NCBI RefSeq assembly: GCF_000152905.1
Contig: NZ_AAMY01000012.1
Location: forward strand, 1-64,000
DNA from: Nitrobacter sp. Nb-311A
GTDB taxonomy: Bacteria; Pseudomonadota; Alphaproteobacteria; Rhizobiales; Xanthobacteraceae
DNA: 64,000 nt
Direction of reading: 5' to 3'
Every line of letters begins with the position of its first letter. Within the stretch, counting starts at the first letter, position 1. This document shows positions 44,441 through 53,435 of the stretch, in pieces. The translations under genes and the position numbers were made by a program. The notes beneath the pieces are model-generated. The model did no database searches, had not been told where the DNA came from, and saw only the letters and a list, made by a program, of their open reading frames with translations.

Positions 44441-45135
44441 GCGATTTTTTGGACAATCTGAAGGAAGCCGTTGGGGCAAACCCGCTTTCTGCCACGCTGA
44501 TCGGCGGCGGCGCGCTTTGGCTCTTGTTGGGTAACGAGAGGCTGAGAAGCGCGGCAGCTTCGGTCAGTGCGGCCACCGCACGCCCTCGCGCCGATACCAG
44601 AACTAATCTGCGGTCGAGCGCGCCCGAATTCGCAAACAGTCCGCAGACCGCTCGGGAAATGGACCAGGGGGCTGTGCATGGTGTGCATACGTTGAGTGAG
44701 ATATCGAGCGCCGCATCGGGTGCCGCAAACACCATTAAAGATCGCCTCGGAGAAGGGGCGACTTACGCGCGAGAGAGTTTCAGCAAGGCAGCCGAAGTGC
44801 TTCCCCCAAAGGAGACCATCGCGAAGGTCCAATCCTCCATTTCCAATCTGATCGAGAGACAGCCGCTGGTGCTGGGGGCGATTGGTCTCGCGGTCGGAGT
44901 TGCCGTCGCAAGTGCGTTCACCGCGTCGGATCTTGAAAATGAGTGGATCGGCGAAGTCAGTGACCGCGTTAAAGAGGACCTGGAAGCACGTGCCGGATCC
45001 GTCTCTCACAGCGTGCGGGAGGCCTCCGACACGCTAAAGGCCACGTTTCGCGACATCGGATCGGAAGCCGCAGATCGGCTGAAGGAGACCGGCCGCAATG
45101 TGTTGGATGCAGCTCGTGAGAAGGCCAGCGCATAA
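44437..45135 (+). CDS. envelope/stress helical protein, last gene of the operon
   Basis: 232 aa; ATGA overlap with the upstream gene (44437-44440). A first hydrophobic segment (LSATLIGGGALWLLLGNERL) and a second (PLVLGAIGLAVGVAVASAFT) are separated by a polar helical region; the tail (DRVKEDLEARAGSVSHSVRE, ADRLKETGRNVLDAAREKAS) is LEA-like. The layout resembles a larger relative of the second gene of the operon. Confidence 0.7.
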   Translation: MSDFLDNLKEAVGANPLSATLIGGGALWLLLGNERLRSAAASVSAATARPRADTRTNLRSSAPEFANSPQTAREMDQGAVHGVHTLSEISSAASGAANTIKDRLGEGATYARESFSKAAEVLPPKETIAKVQSSISNLIERQPLVLGAIGLAVGVAVASAFTASDLENEWIGEVSDRVKEDLEARAGSVSHSVREASDTLKATFRDIGSEAADRLKETGRNVLDAAREKASA

Positions 45136-45784
45136 CTTCAACCACTCAATCCGTGAGCATGCAGGAGTGTTACGAGGGCTGGTCCCGGCTGTTTCAACTT
45201 CCACCGCAATTTCAGAAAGACACTACGCGGCTGGCGTCGTTTCTAAAAGCGGCTGCGTAAACCACGCCTTATGTTTTCGAATTTCGTCACCGCAGCTGGT
45301 ACACAACGGAAATCTTCGATCTTCTGCGTTGCCACAGTAGTGCACTTTGCATCTCGGATCATCATGGTGCGCCGTCGCCGTGGGAGGTGACCGCACCTCA
45401 CGTCTATATCCGGACGTATGCACCTTCTGGAAATTATGGTGATCATTACGCGCCGCAGGCATTAGCTGCGTGTGCGCGGCGGCTTTACAGAATCATCTAA
45501 GTGCATCAAACATATCAAGCGTGCGGCATCCAGAGGAGCCGCCCTCTTTTAATCATTATCGAAATAGACATAGATATTATGGCTTTCCGCAAGCAGTCGA
45601 TAGGATGCCGTCGCCCTGCCTGGGCGTGATGTTGCAGAAAAGCCAAGCACATCCGATCGGTCGCCTAGCGCTTGTGCTGCGGTCGTGAACTAGACGAGTT
45701 CGAAGTCCTCGGTCGGGAACGGCCGCTTTGGGGTAGTCGGCGGCCCTGCATATCACTCCAGTTGTTCGGCCACAACTTTGCGGT
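45136..45784. other. intergenic with one possible minus-strand zinc-binding peptide
   Basis: Apart from the frame at 45223-45462 listed separately, the stretch has only short frames without ribosome sites. It separates the envelope operon from the NA37-like module. Confidence 0.35.
45223..45462 (-). CDS. possible small Cys-rich protein
   Basis: 79 aa. The C-terminal half reads CKVHYCGNAEDRRFPLCTSC and GDEIRKHKAWF, with four cysteines spaced as in zinc ribbons. The N-terminal half is basic and of doubtful coding value. No start with a good ribosome site; it could be a relic. Confidence 0.3.
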   Translation of the reverse strand: MPAARNDHHNFQKVHTSGYRREVRSPPTATAHHDDPRCKVHYCGNAEDRRFPLCTSCGDEIRKHKAWFTQPLLETTPAA

Positions 45785-46885
45785 ATGTTCCGAGCGCGGC
45801 TTCTACTGAAGCAACGACACCCCAAATCTTACGCAGATCAGAAACACAATCGGAATTCGGATTGCCCGACCAGTTCGCCCTCTTTGCCGACGCGCCAGCT
45901 CTGCCCGATGGGCTGCGCTACGCTGCTACTGACGGCTTTCGATGCCGGCCAACACGCGGCTTTTTTTCTGGGTCGCGTCCGATCAGTCAATAGCGGAAAT
46001 CGATACAAATTCCTCGCGGACGCGCCGGTGCAAGCGCAACTCGCGCGGATCAGCCGGGACAAAGCAACTTTCCAGGAGGAGAGCGAGAAGCTCGCAACAG
46101 CGTTCAATGAAGCTCACGGAGGCAGCGCGGCCGTCGGCGCCTTCCTCATCTTCTCGCTGTCCTGCTCGAGCGGTCAGCTATTTGCGCTTTTGAAATTCGA
46201 GGACGAAAAGGTCCTCAGCTACGATTACGATGTCAGCCGCGGGCGCTCGGGAAAGCCGAAGCCGACCTTCGGCGAAATCGAGCGGACCTTTGTCCAGAAC
46301 CGCAACGCCTTGCAGAAGGCCGCCCTCATCAAACTGCGCAAGGACGGCAACGAGATCTGCGTTGTCGATCGTCAGAATCCACAGCGGCCTGCGGCCTATT
46401 TCGAGCAATTCTTGTTGGTACGACGCCAGCGGACGGAAGAAGAGCTGACAAAGACGATTATCAATGTCACACGCAACATCGCGCAGAAACATAAGGACGT
46501 GCTTCCACCAGATACGATGAAAAATCTTGCACAACGTCTCTATGATGCCAGCCAATCAGGCGGCTCCGTCGACGGCGAAAGCGCTGAAAATTGGCTAAAG
46601 AGCATTTTCGGACCACTGCCTGACGACAGCCCGGTCGTAAAAGACTTCAAAGCTGGGTTGAAACGCGAGGGGATGGCGGGAGAGTCGTTCGTACTCCAAA
46701 AGAATGCAATTCAAGCTCCCAGGAACCGCCGCGTCGAGACGGCGAGCGGAATCAAACTGACCTTCCCTGTCGGCCTGACGTCTTCAGTCGTTTCGGTGAA
46801 TCGCGACAAAGGCGAGATCATCATCAAGGACACGATCACACTCGATGACTTCGAGCTCAACACATCTGGTCGAACGCGCTCGTGA
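45785..46885 (+). CDS. NA37/NdpA-like nucleoid-associated protein
   Basis: 366 aa if started at ATG 45785; the first 45 residues look unlike the family and the true start may be later. Recognisable blocks: GAFLIFSLSCSSGQLFALLK, then FEDEK; FGEIERTFVQNRNALQKAAL; AAYFEQFLLVRRQRTEEELT; and a C-terminal GIKLTFPVGLTSSVVSVNRD domain. These are the hallmarks of the 37-kDa nucleoid-associated family (YejK/NdpA), which binds DNA. Accessory copies outside the core genome often sit in defence or mobile loci. It overlaps the next gene by 41 bases. Confidence 0.7.
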   Translation: MFRARLLLKQRHPKSYADQKHNRNSDCPTSSPSLPTRQLCPMGCATLLLTAFDAGQHAAFFLGRVRSVNSGNRYKFLADAPVQAQLARISRDKATFQEESEKLATAFNEAHGGSAAVGAFLIFSLSCSSGQLFALLKFEDEKVLSYDYDVSRGRSGKPKPTFGEIERTFVQNRNALQKAALIKLRKDGNEICVVDRQNPQRPAAYFEQFLLVRRQRTEEELTKTIINVTRNIAQKHKDVLPPDTMKNLAQRLYDASQSGGSVDGESAENWLKSIFGPLPDDSPVVKDFKAGLKREGMAGESFVLQKNAIQAPRNRRVETASGIKLTFPVGLTSSVVSVNRDKGEIIIKDTITLDDFELNTSGRTRS

Positions 46886-48278
46886 GCTAGTCGCGAGCGG
46901 CGCCTCGGCGGACGAGCGTATTGACGCCCTTGTGTTGCGAGGGCGGCTGCCGTCTGCCGATGCGCAGGTGGCTTGGCTCGAATTCGCCGATGACGTCCCG
47001 CCGCCATTCTCGTCATTGCAAGTCTATAACCCAGCTCTCGGTGGCGATCTCGTCAGGGGTGATGACTTTGATCCGATGCGCGATGTTATAATCACACTTG
47101 GAAAGCCGGTCGCTGACGGCTGCGCTTTCTTTGTCTTCCAATCCGGCATTCCGCACTATTTGGCGCAACGGGCCGTCCTTCCACGTCTGGCGATCGTCGA
47201 CTTTAATTCCGCTCAGGCATTTCACGCGCGAGGATTGGAGGTTGCTGCATGGGATTTGGCGCAACCGGTCCCGCCTCCAGAATGCTCGACTGGTCCGATC
47301 GACCCAAGCCGCTATGTTCGCGATTTTGTTCCGGACCGTGAGATCGTCACGGATCTCAATCCCTGGATGTTGGTGACCGCACCAGCAGCTTCATCGCCGG
47401 CGTATCAAGCATGGGAAGCGATTGCTGCGCGCCGGTTGCTGGGCGGTCTTGTTTCCCGCGCTTGGCTCGAGGACGGGCAAGTCTGGCTGCAGGCAGCAGC
47501 TACGCCTCCGATCTATCGCATCAAAGCTGATGATTCTGCCCTGCCCGGCACCCGTTCTCAGCTGACTGAAGCCGCTTCCTGGGTTTTTCTTTCCGGGACA
47601 GACATCGAGGCACGCCATCTCCTCTTTTCCGGAGAGCTGGCTCGGGCGAGGCGGCCTCAGCAAGATCTCGCCACGACATTGGATCAGGCGCTCGAGGCAG
47701 CCAAAGCTGCCTATGAGGCTCACGTCCAATCTTCGAGCCGCGAAACTCTGAAGGCGCTCGCCGATCTCCGCAAGACTGTTATTGATGAAACTCAGAAGGT
47801 CGCACAGCGGGCGCAGGATCTCGCAGCGACGCTCTGGCGCGACCTAGCCGTCTCCGCTGCACCATTCGTACTGAAGATCTTGGGCGATGCGACCAAGACG
47901 CCGGATCCCATCATCTCTTCTGCATTCTACTTCGCGGCCGCCGGATTCATCGGCCTGTCGTTCAGCCTGCAGTGGCGGATCAATGGCGCGTTCTTCCAAA
48001 GCCAGGCCGCCTCGCGGCGGATCTGGATGCAAAGCCTCTATAGCTACATCTCCGTTCGCGAACGGGAAGAAATCGCTGAAACGCCGATCGACCAGGCGAT
48101 GAAGAACTACCGGGAGACCCATGGCGCACTGCTTGTTGTTTATGGGCTGCTGATCGTAGTTCTCATTGCCTTCGGCGTACACGCGCTGCAGGACGTGACG
48201 CCCTCAGCTTCGAACCCTGCCGCGAGCGTCGCGCCGAGCCCGGCAGCAGTCCCACCGCCTCCGGCAAAGCTACCGTAA
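46845..48278 (+). CDS. unknown protein with coiled coil and two C-terminal membrane helices
   Basis: 477 aa. Residues 1-265 form an unrecognised globular domain (SLQVYNPALGGDLVRGDDFD, AFFVFQSGIPHYLAQRAVL, WVFLSGTDIEARHLLFSGEL). Residues 270-330 are a coiled coil (TLDQALEAAKAAYEAHVQSS, TQKVAQRAQDLAATL). Two membrane helices follow at about 357-377 and 427-448, and the tail is proline/alanine-rich. It starts inside the NA37-like gene, so the two are made together. A sensor plus membrane-effector pair is my inference from this architecture. Confidence 0.75.
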   Translation: MTSSSTHLVERARELVASGASADERIDALVLRGRLPSADAQVAWLEFADDVPPPFSSLQVYNPALGGDLVRGDDFDPMRDVIITLGKPVADGCAFFVFQSGIPHYLAQRAVLPRLAIVDFNSAQAFHARGLEVAAWDLAQPVPPPECSTGPIDPSRYVRDFVPDREIVTDLNPWMLVTAPAASSPAYQAWEAIAARRLLGGLVSRAWLEDGQVWLQAAATPPIYRIKADDSALPGTRSQLTEAASWVFLSGTDIEARHLLFSGELARARRPQQDLATTLDQALEAAKAAYEAHVQSSSRETLKALADLRKTVIDETQKVAQRAQDLAATLWRDLAVSAAPFVLKILGDATKTPDPIISSAFYFAAAGFIGLSFSLQWRINGAFFQSQAASRRIWMQSLYSYISVREREEIAETPIDQAMKNYRETHGALLVVYGLLIVVLIAFGVHALQDVTPSASNPAASVAPSPAAVPPPPAKLP

Positions 48279-48324
48279 CTGCGAGACACTTCAGGATTTC
48301 AGCATAGGAGCGCACCTCCGAGCC

Positions 48325-48600
48325 ATGCAATCTTATTCCCAGTGTGTTCGAGACAGCATCCTGCCGCTTTCGGTGGGAGATACCCTGCCGAAGGAGGAAT
48401 GGTACTTCACCGGAAGTACCGAAGACCACGAAGAGCCCTGCGAAACCTGCGAGTTGTGCGGCCAAGACGGTCTGCGATATCACTTCGAAATTAGCAACAA
48501 ATTCACGGATCAAGTTCTGCAGGTCGGGTCGCACTGCATTTTTCGATGCGCCCCACGGTCGCGGAACGCAACGACTTCGGTGACTTCGAAGTGTGTATAG
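48325..48600 (+). pseudogene. zinc-ribbon-like protein, truncated
   Basis: 91 aa. The segment CETCELCGQDGLRYHFEISN, then KFTDQVLQVGSHCI is a well-formed CxxC...C domain opening seen in longer phage and plasmid proteins. After residue 72 the sequence (FRCAPRSRNATTSVTSKCV) no longer fits and is antisense to the minus-strand gene, so a rearrangement junction near 48545 probably cut it short. Confidence 0.5.
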
Positions 48601-48719
48601 AAGCCAAGTACACCATCTTTGGTCAGTCGCTCAATTTCGTCTTTGACGAATGTGAACTCATCGCGAGCACCCATGATCTTCCCAACTGCGCTCAAAGTAT
48701 CACTTAATCCTATCGCCAA
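48510..48719 (-). CDS. small protein downstream of the nuclease-like gene, 3' end possibly truncated
   Basis: 69 aa from TTG 48719, overlapping the stop of the upstream gene by 10 bases; AGGCGGG lies upstream. The sequence (TLSAVGKIMGARDEFTFVKD, EIERLTKDGVLGFYTHFEVT) looks like a folded alpha/beta domain until about residue 60; its last residues are antisense to the truncated zinc-ribbon gene. It is coupled to the nuclease-like gene. Confidence 0.5.
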   Translation of the reverse strand: MAIGLSDTLSAVGKIMGARDEFTFVKDEIERLTKDGVLGFYTHFEVTEVVAFRDRGAHRKMQCDPTCRT

Positions 48720-50038
48720 TTGCCCGCCTGAATATCCCAGCGCCGATGCTCGGCGTGATGCGGAAAGAACCTGAGGAGCGTCAACCCGTCGCCTTGTATG
48801 GCGATATCGACATCACGATCAAGCTCTGCCCCGCCGGTTATTGGCGCCACTGTAAGCGATGTCGTTCGAGGGACCCCGTCCGGGTTTTCGGATAGGGTTC
48901 GCAGAATCTCTTTGGCCGATTGCTCGTAGATTGCAATCAGCAGATATTCGGGCCACCACCAGAATGGATGATCACGTCCCGCCCAAAATCGCTTGCCGCG
49001 ATGCTCGAAAACCCAAAAATCCTGCACAAGGCTTTCGGGATCCAAGACATTCATGCTTTGCCCCGTAAGGCTGTTGCGTATTGCGCGCGCAGCATTGGTC
49101 GCACCGCAAAGAAGAAAGACCGACTCGTAGTTCGCATAGGCAATGACTCCGCTGGGCTCTCCTCGCCCACCCTCGCCTCGGAACCCACCATCCGGGGGAT
49201 CGCCTCCGCTCCCTTTGTATCTTTGCGGCGCCGGGTACATAAGCGCGGGCTGAGGGGCCGGCTGCGGTGCATAGCTTGCCGCAGCGGAAAGGGAATGCGC
49301 GGCGACCACACCGAATGAGGTACCGGCCAGGACCGCTTGCGGGCTTGCGATCGCCAACGTGGACAGGCGCTTACCCGGGATAGTGCCAAATGCAATTGCG
49401 TAACCGCTAGCAACCTCCAAGTCGCCGCTCTTGGCGCCAATGATATGACGTACCTGCTCGTTGTATGCGTCTTGGGCAAGACTGAGGATTGGCTTTCGCT
49501 TCGCCTTTTGTTTCGACAAGCTGCCTTTCGCTTCAACGACGACGATGCTTTGCGGCTGAAATCCGTGCTTACCCGCTGGATCATAGACAAAGTCGGGCAT
49601 TTTCTTTGTCGTACCATTTCCTTTGAGTTTCAACTTGAGTTCACGCGCATTTGCGGACCAGTAAAACCCCATGCGTTGCATAACGAGATCGGCAACAGCC
49701 GCTCCAACCTTCGCGGCAAGTGACGTTCGTTGCTCGTCAGCGAGGATATTGACTTTTGTCTTGAACAAAAATTCAGTGTCCTGCGGGTCAACAAACAAAT
49801 TCATGTGACTCGCCAACAAAGCGCCATTAGCCCGAGCCAACTCTTGTCGTTCCTCGTGAGAAAGCTCCGGGACAGCAGACAGAAGCCCTGTCGTTCGCGC
49901 AAGCGACAGAACCAAGTCTGCCCAAGTGAACAACAAGGGGCTTGGACAGGAAAGCGCATCTCCTCCGCGCGTTAGATTCTGTCTGACGCGTATCGGGTTT
50001 AAATCGTTGATCTGTTTAGTCGGCGGACTCCAGCTCAC
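48710..50038 (-). CDS. putative PD-(D/E)XK nuclease-fold protein
   Basis: GTG 50038 with TCGAGG upstream; 442 aa. A motif compatible with the PD-(D/E)XK fold is visible: P148-D149 in KKMPDFVYDP and E169-x-K171 in SIVVVEAKGS, 20 residues apart, followed by a helix with Q189 and Y192 (SLAQDAYNEQVRHIIG). Residues 255-300 are a proline/glycine-rich linker; the C-terminal 140 residues (RFWAGRDHPFWWWPEYLLIA) form a second domain. No family recognised. I infer a defence-type nuclease from motif and location. Confidence 0.6.
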   Translation of the reverse strand: MSWSPPTKQINDLNPIRVRQNLTRGGDALSCPSPLLFTWADLVLSLARTTGLLSAVPELSHEERQELARANGALLASHMNLFVDPQDTEFLFKTKVNILADEQRTSLAAKVGAAVADLVMQRMGFYWSANARELKLKLKGNGTTKKMPDFVYDPAGKHGFQPQSIVVVEAKGSLSKQKAKRKPILSLAQDAYNEQVRHIIGAKSGDLEVASGYAIAFGTIPGKRLSTLAIASPQAVLAGTSFGVVAAHSLSAAASYAPQPAPQPALMYPAPQRYKGSGGDPPDGGFRGEGGRGEPSGVIAYANYESVFLLCGATNAARAIRNSLTGQSMNVLDPESLVQDFWVFEHRGKRFWAGRDHPFWWWPEYLLIAIYEQSAKEILRTLSENPDGVPRTTSLTVAPITGGAELDRDVDIAIQGDGLTLLRFFPHHAEHRRWDIQAGNWR

Positions 50039-50436
50039 AAATGCCTCGACTAGCTAAATGAGGTCACGATCCCTCAGAACGAATGGACCGCCGGTCTGAG
50101 CACTATCCCGAATGACCGAACAGAAACGGCTTTGACACCAGGACAGTGTGGCGGTCCCCACGTCGCACTCTTGATGACGTCGTCGATCACAGTCAATAGC
50201 TGCTAAGGGCCAAGCAGTTCGCCTATGCACTTTCGGTCAGCGACGAAGAGGGCACTTCGCTTCTGACGCGGATTACAAAACGAACCCCAGAAATACTGCA
50301 CGTAAACAGGCTGCCCTGGCGGCGGCGAGACTGGCAAACTTGCTCAATGCCGCGCTAAAGTAAGATCTGCTACCACAATTCTGTACCGCTCGATTTTATT
50401 TCAGGACAATTGCGAACCACATTATTGGGGCACAAC
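50039..50436. other. intergenic, nothing recognised
   Basis: Divergent upstream region between the nuclease-like gene and a secreted protein gene. No gene, repeat or hairpin that I can support. Confidence 0.4.
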
Positions 50437-50844
50437 ATGAAAACGCGATTTTTCTTCGCTTTGTTAATCCTCCTTGCTTCGCTCTCTTGCGTCCCTGCCA
50501 AAGCCACCGAAATCTCGGTCACCGGGTCACCCCTTGCACAACTCACACCGATATTCGGTACCCGGATCTTTTTCGATCCAGTACGGATCACAGCCGTGGT
50601 TGCTCTGCCTACCTATCAAGCACGGATTGATGCCTCGCTGCAGCGTCTTTCGCCGCAGATTTTCTTTCCATTACCATCCGCATTGGCCACGGACAAAGGC
50701 CCCAACAAGGAACCGGTCTCCCAGGTTCTCGGCATCTTCGCCAATTTGATGCCGGTGAAAGAAATGGTCGATGACGTCGTTGCACTCGCAGGTCGCACCC
50801 AATTGTTCAGCTCACCCTCCTCACCGGCCACACGGTGTGGATGA
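50437..50844 (+). CDS. exported hypothetical protein, possibly frameshifted
   Basis: From ATG 50437 a signal peptide (RFFFALLILLASLSCVPAKA) is followed by a mature part of about 110 residues (RITAVVALPTYQARIDASLQ, VSQVLGIFANLMPVKEMVD). After about residue 120 the frame loses quality (SSPSSPATRCG), while an overlapping frame (50835-51107: WVTQNYLLGENPGAGSYVGL) looks like a plausible continuation. A frameshift near 50790 is likely. No family recognised. Confidence 0.5.
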   Translation: MKTRFFFALLILLASLSCVPAKATEISVTGSPLAQLTPIFGTRIFFDPVRITAVVALPTYQARIDASLQRLSPQIFFPLPSALATDKGPNKEPVSQVLGIFANLMPVKEMVDDVVALAGRTQLFSSPSSPATRCG

Positions 50845-51107
50845 AGGCGGCCGCCATCGGATGGGTTACGCAAAATTATCTGCTTGGCGAAAATCCCGGC
50901 GCCGGAAGTTATGTAGGGCTTAGTCTTTGGCCAGGACGTCCAACTGCAGTCAAGGAGGACGTCGATACAGTACGCAAGCTGATCGAACAGCAACGTAACG
51001 GCAATCGGACGAAGAACCAACGATTTGGCAAATCTGTACCTGTGTACACATGCTTTGCGCACACTCACACTCAAGAGGACCAGACTCGATCAACGGACTA
51101 CGACTAG

Positions 51108-51511
51108 GTCCTCCGGACAATCGTTCCGTGTCATTGAAGTCGGAACGACCGCATCCCGACCAACAGGCTGCCAAAATGTCGACGACGTTCTTACAAAGCC
51201 AGCGCCATCCAACGATGCATTGGTGTAGAAAAACTGAATTACTATAGATAGCAACAAAGCATAACATTGCGGCTTGTTGCGCTCTGTTTCACTTGACCAT
51301 AGTGGTCTCTGGTTCTCCGGCACGGCTCTCATACGGGATTTTGGCATTTTGGCACGGTTAGAGACCGGGAGGTGAGGTCGCAGCGGCGCTGGGATGCCGA
51401 CGAACAGACTTAATAGGGCGCTGTTATCTTAGGATAAGCGGGCCGGCACTCACTCAATGGCCGTGCTCCATGTCGACGGCACGATTTTGCCCATAGACAG
51501 GAGCATTTGAG
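51108..51511. other. intergenic, nothing recognised
   Basis: Short frames only. The end of this stretch carries an AGGAG ribosome site for the 37-aa gene at 51512. Confidence 0.4.
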
Positions 51512-51625
51512 ATGAAAAAGCCCAAGACCGCTACACGCGCAGAGAACGAAGGGGACGTCGGGACGCCCGCCGCGACGGATCCGGGATGGGCCGATATCGA
51601 CCGGATGTTCGCAGGCCGCGAATAA
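51512..51625 (+). CDS. 37-aa small protein before phage portal fragment
   Basis: ATG 51512 with CAGGAG upstream. KPKTATRAENEGDVGTPAAT, then PGWADIDRMFAGRE and a stop. Polar, acidic C-terminus. It may be a fused start: the portal fragment begins right behind its stop in another frame. Confidence 0.4.
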   Translation: MKKPKTATRAENEGDVGTPAATDPGWADIDRMFAGRE

Positions 51626-52214
51626 TCATGCCAGTGCCTTCTTGAGAACTGGCGCGAGCCCTAGCGGCGTGATCGAGGTGCCTAGTGCAATGGGACCGGA
51701 ACAGAGATCGATGCTCCGCAAAGCCTTCGAGGATCGCCACGCTGGCGCTGAGAAGGCGGGCAGCACTCTGATTTTAGACGGGGGCATGAAATGGTCCCCC
51801 GCGCAAATCTCGCCTGAAGATGCCGAGCTGCTGGAAACTCGCAAGTTCGGCGTGGTCGGGCTCTGCCGACTGTTTCAGGTGCCGCCGCCGATCGTGCAGG
51901 CATATGAAAACAATACTTTTACAAACGCCGCTCAGGCGGGCTTGTGGTTCGCCACCTTCTGCCTTGCGCCCTGGGCGCGGAAGATCGAGGCGGAATTTGT
52001 CCGTTCGGTATTCCCAACCGGCGGGCCTTACGAGCTGGAGCTGGACCTGTCCGGCTTCCTTCGCGGCGATCCCGAAACGCGTTGGAACGCCCACAAGATC
52101 GCGATCGATAGCGGCGTGCTCGACCCTGACGAGGTTCGCCAGATTGAGGGCTGGAATCCCCGGCCTGCTGGCCAGAAGCCAGTACCCGCGAGCGATGGAG
52201 CGCAGGGCCAATGA
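51624..52214 (+). pseudogene. phage portal protein (HK97 type), C-terminal fragment
   Basis: The frame opens NHASAFLRTGASPSGVIEVP and continues KAGSTLILDGGMKWSPAQIS, RKFGVVGLCRLFQVPPPIV, WFATFCLAPWARKIEAEF, LDLSGFLRGDPETRWNAH. These are late segments of HK97-family portal proteins (about 400 aa); the first half is missing. The portal forms the DNA-entry ring, normally encoded next to the terminase, which lies 47 kb upstream in this window. Confidence 0.8.
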
Positions 52215-52267
52215 CACGAGAATTCGCGAAGTCGGCGCCACCACGGAAACGGCTGTGAACTAGATCG

Positions 52268-52462
52268 ATGGCTAATCGTCCTACGCCCATTACTCAGGCC
52301 AATGCGACCCGCTACTTTAAGGCGGCGGCTACGGCTGGCTATGGGCGCACTCGTTTAGTGATGCACCCTGACGGTAGGGTGGAAGTCATCGCAGAAATCG
52401 CAGAGACGACAGAAGCGTTTGAAGGTCCGCTGGAGGCGTGGAGGCGTAATGGTCAGGGCTAG
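52268..52462 (+). CDS. small hypothetical protein before integrase
   Basis: 64 aa (ITQANATRYFKAAATAGYGR, TRLVMHPDGRVEVIAEIAET). A small beta-rich protein of a kind encoded just before phage-type integrases in Rhizobiales; possibly an excisionase-like or DNA-binding helper. It overlaps the integrase start by 14 bases. Confidence 0.55.
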   Translation: MANRPTPITQANATRYFKAAATAGYGRTRLVMHPDGRVEVIAEIAETTEAFEGPLEAWRRNGQG

Positions 52463-53278
52463 GCTTCAGGGCATCAACACGGTCCGCAAGCGCCTCGCGG
52501 ACGGATCCGTGCGACTCTATTACTACCACCGCGCCACGGGCCTTCCGCTGAGCGGCAAGCCCGGCTCGCCCGAATTTCTCCGCGACTATGGCTCGGCTGA
52601 AAAGACGATGCTCGATCGCCACTCTGGCATCTTCAACGGGCTGGTGCGCGACTACACATTGTCGCCCGAGTTCGAGAAGCTGAGAGACAGCACGCAGCAC
52701 GAATATAGGCGCATGCTCACCAAGGCCGAACAGAAGTTCGGCAACATGCCGCTCGCCGCGCTTGAAGATCCCCGCGTGCGTCAAGATTTCATGACCTGGC
52801 GCGCCACTGTGGCCAAGGCTTCCGGCGACCGCGAAGCCGACAATCGCCTGAGCGTCGTGTCTGCGATGCTCACCTGGGGCATAAGGAACGGCAGGTTTTC
52901 AGCAACCACATTGCCGGATTCCGACGCCTGCACAGCGCCGATCGCTCTGACCTGATCTGGTTGCCCGAGCACATTCACGCCTTCATGGCCGTTGCGCCTG
53001 TCGAGCTTCAGCGCGCACTTATCCTCGCCCTTCACACCGGCCAGCGGCAAGGCGATCTGTTGCGTTTGTCATGGGGCAACTATGACGGCTCGTTAATTTC
53101 TATTCGGCAGGGCAAGACCGGACGAAAGGTCGAAATCCCCTGTACCAGAGCCCTGAAAAAGATGCTGGACGGCCTAGACCGCAACACGGCGGTGGTTCTC
53201 GCCACCAAGACGAAACGGCCGTAGACGCCTCGCTACTTCAAGGCGCAATGGGAGGCGGCGAATTTCATCGAATTTTAG
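52449..53278 (+). pseudogene. phage integrase (tyrosine recombinase), broken
   Basis: From ATG 52449: an N-terminal arm and SAM-like domain (RLADGSVRLYYYHRATGLPL, LRDSTQHEYRRMLTKAEQKF). A frameshift near 52900 is followed by the catalytic domain start (LALHTGQRQGDLLRLSWGNY with the first catalytic arginine), then a TAG stop at 53222-53224. The HxxR and tyrosine motifs are absent. The enzyme cannot be active. Confidence 0.8.
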
Positions 53279-53435
53279 CGATCTCTCAAAGCTGGCTTTT
53301 AAGGATTCAAATTATGTTGGCGTCATGAGCAGGCCGACCCCAACCTTACTCGCGCGCCTTCCCGAGGCTGCGTGTACCCGAAAAGTTGCGAAGGCGCTGA
53401 CGGCGGCCATGCGGCCCGTACGGTAGCGGCCGCCC

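Noticed and set aside
44229-45009. Long minus-strand frames opposite the envelope operon
   Set aside because: They are antisense to four coupled genes with clear start overlaps and family features.
49051-49617. Minus-strand frame of 188 codons inside the nuclease-like gene
   Set aside because: It is fully contained in the 442-codon gene on the same strand in another frame, with arginine/serine-rich shadow composition.
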